Of a stretch of DNA of 13,950 bases, positions 1-7,243 are shown in pieces. Source of the stretch: Caulobacteraceae bacterium (GTDB lineage Bacteria > Pseudomonadota > Alphaproteobacteria > Caulobacterales > Caulobacteraceae); NCBI GenBank assembly GCA_947484535.1, contig CANKPO010000010.1:1-13950 (forward strand), written 5' to 3'. Position numbers and translations under genes: made by a program. The notes under the pieces are model-generated. The model saw nothing but the letters and a program-made list of their open reading frames with translations. It was not told where the DNA came from and searched no databases. The first letter of the stretch is position 1. Each line of letters opens with the position of its first letter.

Positions 1-2826
1 AAGGAAACCGATTACGGCACGCCCGCCTCCAAGGCCGAGGCCGAGGTTCGCCTGACCATTGACGGGTTCGAGGTCACGGTGCCTGCCGGAACCTCGGTCA
101 TGCGCGCGGCGATGGAGCTGGGGGTCAAGGTCCCCAAGCTCTGCGCCACAGACAGCCTCGAGGCCTTTGGCTCTTGCCGCATGTGTCTGGTCGAGATCGA
201 GGGCCGTAATGGCACGCCCGCCTCCTGTACCACGCCGGTGGCACCGGGCATGTCGGTCAAGACCCAGACCCCGCTCTTGCGCACCCTGCGCAAGGGGGTG
301 ATGGAGCTCTATATTTCCGACCATCCGCTTGACTGTCTGACCTGCGCAGCCAATGGCGATTGCGAGTTGCAGGACACGGCGGGCGAGGTCGGTCTGCGCG
401 AAGTGCGCTATGGCTATGAGGGCGACAATCACCTCTGCGCCGAGGCCGACGAGTCCAACCCCTATTTCACCTTTGATCCGTCCAAATGTATTGCCTGTTC
501 GCGCTGTGTGCGGGCCTGCGACGAGGTGCAGGGCACCTTTGCCCTGACCATCCAAGGCCGGGGCTTTGGCTCTAAGGTCGCCGCCGGGATGGACGAGCCG
601 TTCTTTGAGTCCGAATGCGTGTCCTGCGGCGCCTGTGTTCAGGCCTGCCCAACGGCAACCTTGACCGAAAAGACCGTGATCGAGATCGGCCAGCCGGAAC
701 ATTCGCTGATCACCACCTGCGCCTATTGCGGCGTTGGCTGTAGCTTTAAGGCCGAGATGCGCGGCGAAGATGTCGTGCGTATGGTCCCCTATAAGGACGG
801 CAAGGCCAATCGCGGGCACTCCTGCGTCAAGGGTCGTTTTGCCTTTGGCTATGCCAGCCACCGAGAGCGCATCCTCAATCCGATGATCCGCGACAAGATC
901 ACCGACCCTTGGCGCGAGGTCAGTTGGGACGAGGCCATCGCCTATACGGCGGGGCAGTTCAAGCGCATCCAGCGCGACTATGGCAAGGACGCGGTCGGGG
1001 CCATCACCTCTTCGCGCTGTACCAATGAAGAGACCTTCTTGGTGCAAAAGCTGGTTCGGGCGGGCTTTGGCAATAACAATGTCGATACCTGTGCGCGGGT
1101 CTGTCACTCGCCCACCGGCTATGGCCTGAAGACCACCTTCGGCACCTCGGCAGGCACGCAGGATTTTGACTCGGTCGAGCACACCGACGTCATGCTGTTG
1201 ATCGGGGCCAATCCGACCGACGGCCATCCGGTCTTTGCCTCGCGCATGAAAAAGCGTCTGCGCCAAGGGGCCAAGCTGATCGTGATCGATCCGCGCCGCA
1301 CCGACATTGTCCGCTCGCCCCATATCGAGGCCGCGCACCATCTGCCCCTGACGCCGGGTACCAATGTCGCGGTCTTAACCGCCATGGCCCATGTCATTGT
1401 CACCGAAGGCTTAGCCGATGAGGCTTTCATCCGCGAGCGCTGCGACCTCAGCGCCTATGCCGCATGGGCCACCTTTGTGGCTGATCCGCGCTATAGTCCC
1501 GAAGAAACCGAAACCTTGACCGGCGTTCCGTCGGCGGAGTTGCGCGCTGCAGCCCGGCTCTATGCCACCGGCGGTAATGGCGCGATCTATTACGGGCTGG
1601 GCGTCACCGAGCACAGCCAAGGCACGACCACGGTCATGGCCATCGCCAATCTGGCCATGGTTACGGGCAATCTGGGGCGCGAAGGCGTCGGGGTGAACCC
1701 TCTGCGCGGCCAGAACAATGTGCAGGGCGCCTGCGACATGGGCTCGTTCCCGCATGAGTTTGTCGGCTATCGCCATGTCTCGGATGATGCCACACGTGAG
1801 CTGTTCGAGGACCTGTGGGGCGTTAAGCTGGAGCGCGAGCCGGGTCTGCGCATCCCCAACATGCTCGATGCCGCGCAGGATGGCAGCTTCCGCGCCCTCT
1901 ATGTTCAGGGCGAAGACATTCTCCAGTCCGACCCCGACACCCATCATGTCGCCGCAGGCCTCGCGGCCATGGACTGCGTGGTCGTGCAGGACCTGTTCCT
2001 CAACGAGACGGCCAACTACGCCCACGTCTTCTTGCCCGGCTCGACCTTCCTCGAGAAGGACGGCACCTTCACCAATGCCGAGCGCCGAATTCAGCGAGTG
2101 CGCAAGGTCATGGCCCCCAAAAACGGCTATGGCGACTGGGAGATCACGCAGCTTCTGTCCAATGCGCTGGGCTATCCGATGGCCTATAGCCACCCCAGCC
2201 AGATCATGGACGAGATCGCCGCCACCACCCCGTCCTTTGCCGGTGTGTCCTATGAGACGCTTGATCGGCTGGGTTCGGTGCAATGGCCCTGCAACGAAGC
2301 CGCCCCCGAAGGCACGCCGGTCATGCATCTGGACAGCTTTGCCCGGGGCAAGGGCCTGTTTGTGCTGACCGACTATATTGCCACCGAAGAGCGGACCGGC
2401 TCGCGCTTCCCACTCCTGCTGACCACGGGACGGGTGCTGTCACAGTACAATGTCGGGGCCCAGACGCGTCGCACGGCCAATGTGGCTTGGCACCAAGAAG
2501 ACCTGCTCGAGATCCATCCCTTTGATGCTGAAACAAGGGGTCTGAAGGACGGCGACTGGATCAAGTTGGCCAGCCGTTCGGGTGAGACCAGCCTGCGCTG
2601 CCAGATCACCGACCGCGTGGCGCCGGGGGTGGTCTATACGACCTTCCACCACCCCTCGACCCAGGCCAATGTCATTACTACCGACTTCTCGGACTGGGCC
2701 ACCAACTGCCCGGAATATAAGGTGACGGCGGTGCAGATCTCGACCTCGAACGGCCCAACCGACTGGCAGGAGGCCTATGAGGCCCAGGCCCTGCAAAGCC
2801 GCCGTATCGCCCCGGCGGCCGAGTGA
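1..2826 (+). CDS. fdsA: NAD-dependent formate dehydrogenase, molybdenum catalytic alpha subunit (5' partial)
   Basis: Catalytic subunit of a cytoplasmic molybdenum formate dehydrogenase that oxidises formate to CO2 and passes electrons through Fe-S clusters to the FMN/NAD+ subunits. The frame is open from base 1, so the start lies upstream; 941 residues are visible against roughly 950-960 for the family, so only a short N-terminus is missing. Numbered from base 1, cysteines 48, 59, 62 and 76 form a 2Fe-2S ferredoxin domain. His108 with Cys112, 115 and 121 is the N-terminal His-Cys cluster. Cys163/166/169/173 and 206/209/212/216 are two 4Fe-4S ferredoxin motifs. Cys240/243/247/275 is the cluster of the molybdopterin domain. 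The Mo ligand is a cysteine (codon 368, in ARVCHS) followed by the conserved histidine, so it is not a selenoprotein. A molybdopterin-dinucleotide-binding domain (from LLTTGRVLSQYN, about residue 808) closes the protein. fdhD overlaps its stop by 4 bases. Confidence 0.96.
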   Translation, partial: KETDYGTPASKAEAEVRLTIDGFEVTVPAGTSVMRAAMELGVKVPKLCATDSLEAFGSCRMCLVEIEGRNGTPASCTTPVAPGMSVKTQTPLLRTLRKGVMELYISDHPLDCLTCAANGDCELQDTAGEVGLREVRYGYEGDNHLCAEADESNPYFTFDPSKCIACSRCVRACDEVQGTFALTIQGRGFGSKVAAGMDEPFFESECVSCGACVQACPTATLTEKTVIEIGQPEHSLITTCAYCGVGCSFKAEMRGEDVVRMVPYKDGKANRGHSCVKGRFAFGYASHRERILNPMIRDKITDPWREVSWDEAIAYTAGQFKRIQRDYGKDAVGAITSSRCTNEETFLVQKLVRAGFGNNNVDTCARVCHSPTGYGLKTTFGTSAGTQDFDSVEHTDVMLLIGANPTDGHPVFASRMKKRLRQGAKLIVIDPRRTDIVRSPHIEAAHHLPLTPGTNVAVLTAMAHVIVTEGLADEAFIRERCDLSAYAAWATFVADPRYSPEETETLTGVPSAELRAAARLYATGGNGAIYYGLGVTEHSQGTTTVMAIANLAMVTGNLGREGVGVNPLRGQNNVQGACDMGSFPHEFVGYRHVSDDATRELFEDLWGVKLEREPGLRIPNMLDAAQDGSFRALYVQGEDILQSDPDTHHVAAGLAAMDCVVVQDLFLNETANYAHVFLPGSTFLEKDGTFTNAERRIQRVRKVMAPKNGYGDWEITQLLSNALGYPMAYSHPSQIMDEIAATTPSFAGVSYETLDRLGSVQWPCNEAAPEGTPVMHLDSFARGKGLFVLTDYIATEERTGSRFPLLLTTGRVLSQYNVGAQTRRTANVAWHQEDLLEIHPFDAETRGLKDGDWIKLASRSGETSLRCQITDRVAPGVVYTTFHHPSTQANVITTDFSDWATNCPEYKVTAVQISTSNGPTDWQEAYEAQALQSRRIAPAAE

Positions 2827-3647
2827 TAGGGCGCGCCTCTGCCCTTGCGGTCCGGCGTCTGGCCATCGGTGGTGGCCAGCCCGGCGAGGGGATGCGCGCT
2901 GTGCCCGAAGAGACGGCGGTGGCCCTTGTCTATGACGGCGGGTCCGAGGCCGTGATGATGGCCAGCCCTGCCGATCTGGAAGACTTTGCCATCGGTTTTT
3001 CGCTCAATGAGGGGATCATCACCGATCTTACCCAGATCGAGCGGATGGAACAGTTTGATGCTGAGTTGGGCATTGAGATGAGGCTTTGGCTATCGGCGGG
3101 CCTTTCGGCGCGGCTGAGTGCGCGCAGGCGCCACCGGGCAGGGCCAACGGGCTGTGGCCTTTGCGGGGTCGAGAGCCTCGAAGACGCCCTGCCCAAGCTC
3201 GCTAAGATTGACAGTGCGGTGGTGGTTTCCGCCCCTGAGATCATTGCGGCCATGGCCCAGATGGCCGACCTGCAAAGCCTGAACCAGCAGACCCGCGCGG
3301 TCCATGCGGCGGGGTTCTATCGGCCAGGCCAAGGCGTGGTTCTGGTGCGCGAAGATGTCGGTCGCCACAATGCCTTGGACAAGCTGGCCGGGGCCATGGC
3401 GCGCCAAGGGCTGACAGCCAAGGACGGTGTGATCTTGATGACCAGCCGCCTATCGGTGGAGCTGGTACAAAAGGCCGCCGCCATGGGGGCTGGCGTTCTG
3501 GCAGCGGTGTCCGCACCCACCGCTCTGGCCCTGCGCACCGCCGAGGCGGCGGGCCTGTGCCTTGTCGGGGTGGTCCGAACTGACGGCCTCGAAGTCTTTA
3601 CCGGATTTGATCATATAACGGCGGGAGCCGACGTCTATGCAAGCTGA
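2823..3647 (+). CDS. fdhD: Formate dehydrogenase sulfurtransferase FdhD (FdsC)
   Basis: FdhD-family accessory protein. In this family the protein passes sulfur from a cysteine desulfurase to the bis-MGD cofactor before it enters the formate dehydrogenase, and in fds operons the gene is called fdsC. The 274-residue product has the family core: the CxxC sulfur-carrier motif in GPTGCGLCG (Cys111 and Cys114), then TRAVHAAGF (158-165), REDVGRHNALDKL (176-188) and a C-terminal Rossmann-like region with LMTSRLSVELVQKA. The GTG start at 2823 overlaps the fdsA stop (GTGA), which suggests translational coupling; I see no clear Shine-Dalgarno sequence. An internal ATG at 2892 is an alternative, but the residues before it (VRRLAIGG) look like a family N-terminus. 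The 3' end overlaps fdsD by 11 bases. Confidence 0.93.
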   Translation: MIGRASALAVRRLAIGGGQPGEGMRAVPEETAVALVYDGGSEAVMMASPADLEDFAIGFSLNEGIITDLTQIERMEQFDAELGIEMRLWLSAGLSARLSARRRHRAGPTGCGLCGVESLEDALPKLAKIDSAVVVSAPEIIAAMAQMADLQSLNQQTRAVHAAGFYRPGQGVVLVREDVGRHNALDKLAGAMARQGLTAKDGVILMTSRLSVELVQKAAAMGAGVLAAVSAPTALALRTAEAAGLCLVGVVRTDGLEVFTGFDHITAGADVYAS

Positions 3648-3843
3648 CAAGCTGGTCCATATGGCCAACCAGATCGCCCGCGCCTTTGCCGTTGAAGGCG
3701 AAGCCACAGCCATTACCGCCACCGCCAACCACCTGAAACTGTTCTGGGACCCGCGCATGAGACGCGAAATCTTGGTCCATCTGGAGGCCGGTGGCGAGGG
3801 GTTGGATGGGGTGGCCCGGGCAGCCTTGGGGCTGTTGAGGTAG
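3637..3843 (+). CDS. fdsD: Formate dehydrogenase delta subunit FdsD
   Basis: Small (68 aa) subunit or assembly factor encoded last in fdsGBACD operons. The N-terminus DKLVHMANQIARAF matches the FdsD signature (usually D/EKLVRMANQIA-F). The central part (NHLKLFWDPRMRREI, about 32-46) and the short C-terminal helix also fit the family. The ATG lies inside the last codons of fdhD in another frame. A GGGAG at 3623-3627, 9 bases upstream, is a plausible ribosome-binding site. Family knowledge suggests a role in stability or cofactor handling of the complex; the sequence alone does not show the exact function. It ends the formate dehydrogenase operon. Confidence 0.88.
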   Translation: MQADKLVHMANQIARAFAVEGEATAITATANHLKLFWDPRMRREILVHLEAGGEGLDGVARAALGLLR

Positions 3844-3855
3844 GGTGCTGCATCC

Positions 3856-3954
3856 GCGTCATTGCGAGGCGCATCGCGCCGAAGCAACCTAGGGGAACAT
3901 CCGCTCAGGTCAGGGGTAATCTACTGGGTTGCTTCGCTGCGCTCGCAATGACGC
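3856..3954. repeat. Palindromic intergenic repeat (imperfect inverted repeat, ~30 bp arms)
   Basis: The left arm begins GCGTCATTGCGAG (3856-3868) and the right arm ends CTCGCAATGACGC (3942-3954). The arms continue inwards to GAAGCAACC (3880-3888) and GGTTGCTTC (3927-3935 region), with small insertions, around a ~37 bp unpaired centre. Read on the minus strand it gives the translation fragment HCERSEATQ, a string I know as a spurious translation of a palindrome that is dispersed between genes in many proteobacteria. It lies just after the fdsD stop and may act as a 3' hairpin or terminator for the formate dehydrogenase operon, although no T-run follows. It is non-coding. Confidence 0.8.
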
Positions 3955-3965
3955 AGGTTAATGAA

Positions 3966-4214
3966 AGCCCTTTCCCCCCTTGAAGGGGAGAGGGGGGTGT
4001 TCATCCACGTCCCTCTCACGCTCTGCATGATGTTACAGGGCCGCTTACCGCCTGCGTGAAAGGGTCTGGATCCCCGCCTTCGCGGGGAGCGCGGAAGATA
4101 AAAAAACAAGGCCCCCTTCGGCGCTGCGCGCCACTTCCCCCATAGGGGGAAGATCTTGGGCTCTTAAATCTTCCCCCTCTGGGGGAAGTACCGGCGAAGC
4201 CGGGGTAGGGGGTC
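3966..4214. repeat. Composite palindrome-rich repeat, copy A
   Basis: A ~249 bp non-coding block repeated in direct orientation at 6447-6704. In order it holds: a C/G-rich near-palindrome (CCCTTTCCCCCCTTGAAGGGG); CTCTGCATGAT; an 18 bp hairpin TCCCCGCCTTCGCGGGGA (4071-4088); a GGCGC-TGC-GCGCC hairpin (4120-4132); two 8 bp-arm CTTCCCCC/GGGGGAAG hairpins (4134-4152 and 4170-4188); and CCGGCGAAGCCGG (4191-4203). Its last 47 bp are identical to copy B. The right edge, read on the minus strand as GACCCCCTACC, supplies the last two bases of the peptidase stop codon TGA. The hairpins could terminate or stabilise transcripts from both sides: peptidase from the right, fds operon from the left. It has no open reading frame of coding quality. 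With the palindrome at 3856-3954 it accounts for nearly all of the gene-free stretch 3844-4212. Confidence 0.85.
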
Positions 4215-6414
4215 AGGTCTTGCTCCAACCCCTATCGATCGCCCAGACCGCAAAGGCATAGTCCAGCGCGATCTCCTTGAGGAAGTCGAAGCGGCCAGAG
4301 GCGCCGCCGTGACCGGCCTCCATATTAATCCGCAAGAGCACCGGATTGCCGCTGGTGGTCGCAGGCCGCAGCTTGGCGACCCATTTTTCCGGCTCCCAAT
4401 AGGTCACGCGCGGATCAGACAGGCCGCCGGTGGCCAAGATCGCCGGATAGGGCTTGGCCGACACATTGTCATAGGGGCTGTAGCTGGCAATATAGTCATA
4501 GGCCGCCTGATCTTCGAGCGGATTGCCCCATTCGGGCCATTCGGGCGGGGTCAGGGGCAAGGAGGTGTCGCTCATTGTGTTGAGCACATCCACGAACGGC
4601 ACTGCTGCAATGATACCGGCCCAGAGATCGGGGCGCATATTGGCGATGGCCCCCATCAGCATGCCGCCCGCCGAGCCGCCATAGGCGACGATACGGCCCT
4701 TTTTGCCATAGCCCTGACCGGTCAGATGCTCGGCGCAGGCGATGAAGTCGGTGAAGGTGTTCTTCTTCTTGGCCGCACGACCATCAAGGAACCAGCCCCA
4801 GCCCTTTTCCGAACCGCCGCGAATATGGGCTGTGGCCCAGATCCAGCCGCGATCGACCAGCGACAGGTTGCGGATCGAGAAGTTCGGCTCCATCGAAATG
4901 CCATAGGACCCATAGCCATAGAGCAGCAGGGGCGCAGAACCGTCGAGCGGCGTCGACTTGCGCATTAGCACCGTCACTGGCACCTGAACCCCATCAGGGG
5001 CCGTGGCATAGAGGCGGCGGGTGACATAGTCGGCGGGATTGTGGCCTGACGGGATCTCTTGGGTCTTGCGCAGCGTGCGGCTGCGTTTGGCCATGTCATA
5101 GTCAAACCACTGTTTAGGCGTGGTCGGGGACTCATAGACAAGCCGCACAGCGTCGGTGTCGTACTCATAGCCGCCCGAGAGGCTGAGCGCGAAGGCCTCC
5201 TCGTCAAAGGCGATCGTGTGCTCAGCGTTGGTGCCCGCCTCGGTGATGATCAGGCGGTTATTGGCATTTTCACGCACCAAGCGCACGAACCAGCCTCGGT
5301 AAGCGCCGATGCCAACCACGAACTGACCTGGCGTGTGGCCGCGCCAGTCTTTCCAATTGGCCTTGCCGGGCGCACTTTCCGGAGCCTCGACGATCTTGAA
5401 GTCCACGGCGCCGTCGGCGTTGGTGCGGATCAGGAACCGGTCGTTCCAGTGCTCGGCGTCGTACTGGATGCCCGCAATGCGCGGCTGCAAGGAGACGGGC
5501 TTGGCCAAAGGTGTGGCAGCGGGGATCAGCAGGACCTCGGAGGTCTCGTGATTACCCGTATTGATCTGGATATATTTACGCGAGGAAGAGACGCCGCAAC
5601 TGGCGAAAAAGCCTTCATCTGGCTCTTCATAGACTAGCACATCGTCCTTGGCGCCGCCGCGCGCGGGGCGGCGGAAGATCTTAGAGGGGCGACCATTTTC
5701 GTCCCGGAAGGTCCAGAACAGGTGCTGGGAGTCTGGCGAAAAGGTAAAATCGCCATTGGCGCTTTGCACCGGGTCCGCTAGCACCGATCCGGTGGCTAGG
5801 TCCTTGACGTAGATGCGGTAGACCTCCGAGCCCTGCTCATCGACCGAATAGGCGCAGAGGCTGTGGTCGGGGCTGTGGTCGCAATCGCCGATCTTGTAAT
5901 AGGCCTTGCCCTTACCCGCCGCATCCGCATCGAGCATGACCTGCTCGCCCGTGTCAGAGCCGCGCGGACGGCGCGCAAAGATCGGCTGTTCAGCGCCCTT
6001 TTCGTAACGGGAATAATAGTCCCACGGGCCGTCAGAGGCGGGGACGGAGCTGTCATCTTCTTTGACGCGGCCCTTCATCTCCTCGAACATCTGGGCTTGC
6101 AGCGCCTCGGTCGGGGCGAGCATGGCCTTGGTATAGGCGTTTTCCTCGGTCAGGTGCGCCTTGACGTCAGCCTTGATCAGGCTGGGATCGCGCAGGACCT
6201 TCTGCCAATTGTCGTCTTTCATCCAGGCATAGTCATCGACCCGAACCCGGCCAAGCTGTTCGGTCCGATGAGGAATCTTGCGTGCGATGGGAGGGGTTGG
6301 CCGGGTCGCCGTCATGGGGGATGCCTTGGACTTGGCGGCCGCAACCGCTGGAATCAGAGGGGTCAGTGTAAGGGCCAAGGCACTCGCTTTGACCATAAGA
6401 TCACGCCGGTTCAT
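4213..6414 (-). CDS. ptrB: Oligopeptidase B-like S9 prolyl oligopeptidase with Tat-like signal
   Basis: Serine peptidase of family S9A. Oligopeptidases of this type cut short peptides, classically after basic residues; that specificity is inferred from the family. The 733-residue protein has an N-terminal seven-bladed beta-propeller (about 45-460) and a C-terminal alpha/beta-hydrolase domain: PLLLYGYGSYG (495-505), then the nucleophile Ser581 in YGGSAGG, Asp667 in LSDPRV and His702 in GHGG. All three catalytic residues are present. Residues 1-28 are NRRDLM plus a hydrophobic stretch ending AVAAA, which looks like a twin-arginine export signal; bacterial oligopeptidase B is usually cytosolic, so this copy may be periplasmic. 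The start at 6414 is backed by AAAGGA 7 bases upstream. The gene lies between two direct copies of a ~250 bp repeat; copy B stops only 32 bases before the start codon. Confidence 0.93.
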   Translation of the reverse strand: MNRRDLMVKASALALTLTPLIPAVAAAKSKASPMTATRPTPPIARKIPHRTEQLGRVRVDDYAWMKDDNWQKVLRDPSLIKADVKAHLTEENAYTKAMLAPTEALQAQMFEEMKGRVKEDDSSVPASDGPWDYYSRYEKGAEQPIFARRPRGSDTGEQVMLDADAAGKGKAYYKIGDCDHSPDHSLCAYSVDEQGSEVYRIYVKDLATGSVLADPVQSANGDFTFSPDSQHLFWTFRDENGRPSKIFRRPARGGAKDDVLVYEEPDEGFFASCGVSSSRKYIQINTGNHETSEVLLIPAATPLAKPVSLQPRIAGIQYDAEHWNDRFLIRTNADGAVDFKIVEAPESAPGKANWKDWRGHTPGQFVVGIGAYRGWFVRLVRENANNRLIITEAGTNAEHTIAFDEEAFALSLSGGYEYDTDAVRLVYESPTTPKQWFDYDMAKRSRTLRKTQEIPSGHNPADYVTRRLYATAPDGVQVPVTVLMRKSTPLDGSAPLLLYGYGSYGISMEPNFSIRNLSLVDRGWIWATAHIRGGSEKGWGWFLDGRAAKKKNTFTDFIACAEHLTGQGYGKKGRIVAYGGSAGGMLMGAIANMRPDLWAGIIAAVPFVDVLNTMSDTSLPLTPPEWPEWGNPLEDQAAYDYIASYSPYDNVSAKPYPAILATGGLSDPRVTYWEPEKWVAKLRPATTSGNPVLLRINMEAGHGGASGRFDFLKEIALDYAFAVWAIDRGWSKT

Positions 6415-6446
6415 GACGGGGTCCTTTGCGTGAAAGGGGAAGGATA

Positions 6447-6704
6447 AGCCCTTTCCCCCCTTGAGGGGGAGAGGGTTGGGAGAGGGGGGCGTTCATCCAC
6501 TCCCCTCTCTCGCTCTGCATGATATTAGAGGGCCGCTTTCGATCTGTGTCTTAGGGTCTGGATCCCCGCCTTCGCGGGGAAGACGGAAGGAAGAAACAAG
6601 GCCCCCTAAGGCCCTTCGGGCCACTTCCCCCAGAGGGGGAAGATTTACCGTTACTTGATCTTCCCCCTCTGGGGGAAGTACCGGCGAAGCCGGGGTAGGG
6701 GGTC
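6447..6704. repeat. Composite palindrome-rich repeat, copy B
   Basis: Second copy of the block at 3966-4214, in the same orientation, about 258 bp long. Shared blocks include AGCCCTTTCCCCCCTTGA, CTCTGCATGAT, a 27 bp identical stretch (6554-6580 = 4062-4088) holding TCCCCGCCTTCGCGGGGA, and an identical 47 bp right end (6658-6704 = 4168-4214). Hairpins lie at 6610-6622 (GGCCC-TTC-GGGCC), 6624-6642, 6660-6678 and 6681-6693. The right edge abuts the TAA stop of the downstream-drawn hydratase gene (minus strand). The block fills nearly the whole hydratase-peptidase gap, so any promoter or terminator between these two minus-strand genes must lie in the repeat or in the 32 bp left of it. It may therefore act as a terminator or attenuator. 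Confidence 0.85.
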
Positions 6705-7154
6705 TTAGGCGCCGTACAGGACCGAGATGGTTTCGGCCACGCAGGCTGGACGGTCTTCGCCTTCGATCTCGATGGTGCATTCGCTGGTCATCTGCAAACC
6801 GCCAGCCTTGGGCTGAACATTCAGAAGCTTTTGACGCATGCGCACGCGCTTTCCGACGCGGACCATATTGGTGAAGCGCACCTTGTCCGAGCCATAGTTG
6901 ATGCCACGGGTCACGCCGGTGACGCGCATGATGCCAGCGCCCAAGAAGGGGATCAGCGACAGGGTCAGATAGCCATGAGCAATGGGGCCGCCCATTTCAC
7001 GGTTGGCGCGCTCGACATCAATGTGGATCCACTGATGGTCACCTGTGGCATCGGCGAACAGGTTGACGCGGTTTTGATCAACCACGACCCAATCCGAAAC
7101 GCCCATCTCTTCACCGATGAGGCCGGGCAGGTCAGCATAAGCAACTTCACGCAT
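6705..7154 (-). CDS. MaoC/NodN-family (R)-specific enoyl-CoA hydratase
   Basis: A single hot-dog-fold hydratase of 149 residues, predicted to add water reversibly to trans-2-enoyl-CoA to give (R)-3-hydroxyacyl-CoA. The hydratase-2 motif is complete: FADATGDHQWIH (33-44) with catalytic Asp39 and His44, followed by the conserved AHGYLTLSL (59-67). The DHQWIH wording, rather than DxNPxH, is typical of the NodN-like or mycobacterial HtdZ-like branch. The start at 7154 has AAGGAG 7-8 bases upstream. It is the third minus-strand gene after the GMC dehydrogenase and acyl-CoA ligase, 89 bases from the ligase, and probably works on the same acyl-CoA pathway. The stop codon touches repeat copy B. The physiological substrate cannot be told from sequence. 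Confidence 0.9.
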   Translation of the reverse strand: MREVAYADLPGLIGEEMGVSDWVVVDQNRVNLFADATGDHQWIHIDVERANREMGGPIAHGYLTLSLIPFLGAGIMRVTGVTRGINYGSDKVRFTNMVRVGKRVRMRQKLLNVQPKAGGLQMTSECTIEIEGEDRPACVAETISVLYGA

Positions 7155-7202
7155 GGCGTGTCTCCTTGAGGTTCAAATTTCTAACAAGATGTTTCACAGA
7201 TC

Positions 7203-7226
7203 GGGAGGGCCTGATCAAGGCCTCCC
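7203..7226 (-). terminator. Imperfect hairpin between acyl-CoA ligase and hydratase genes
   Basis: On the minus strand GGGAGGCC pairs with GGCCCTCCC (one bulged base) around a 7-base loop, 17 bases after the ligase stop codon. No T-run follows, so a full rho-independent terminator is doubtful. It may only stabilise the upstream message or reduce read-through into the hydratase gene. Confidence 0.4.
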
Positions 7227-7243
7227 TATCTGGGGGTTGTGGA

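Noticed and set aside
1102..1104. Selenocysteine at the formate dehydrogenase active site
   Set aside because: The codon is TGT (cysteine), as in other FdsA-type enzymes.
1411..2328. Long minus-strand open frame (about 305 codons) opposite fdsA
   Set aside because: It is antisense to a strongly conserved molybdopterin domain, has no family resemblance, and reflects GC-rich third positions of fdsA.
3856..4214. CRISPR array
   Set aside because: The repeats are palindromes of different families, with no regular repeat-spacer periodicity and no cas genes nearby.
3921..4228. Short minus-strand frames translating the intergenic repeats (HCERSEATQ, SPRRRGSRPF)
   Set aside because: These strings are familiar translations of dispersed palindromic DNA, not proteins.
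3966..6704. Composite transposon carrying the peptidase gene
   Set aside because: The flanking repeats contain no transposase, no terminal inverted repeats of insertion-sequence type, and no target duplication that I can see.
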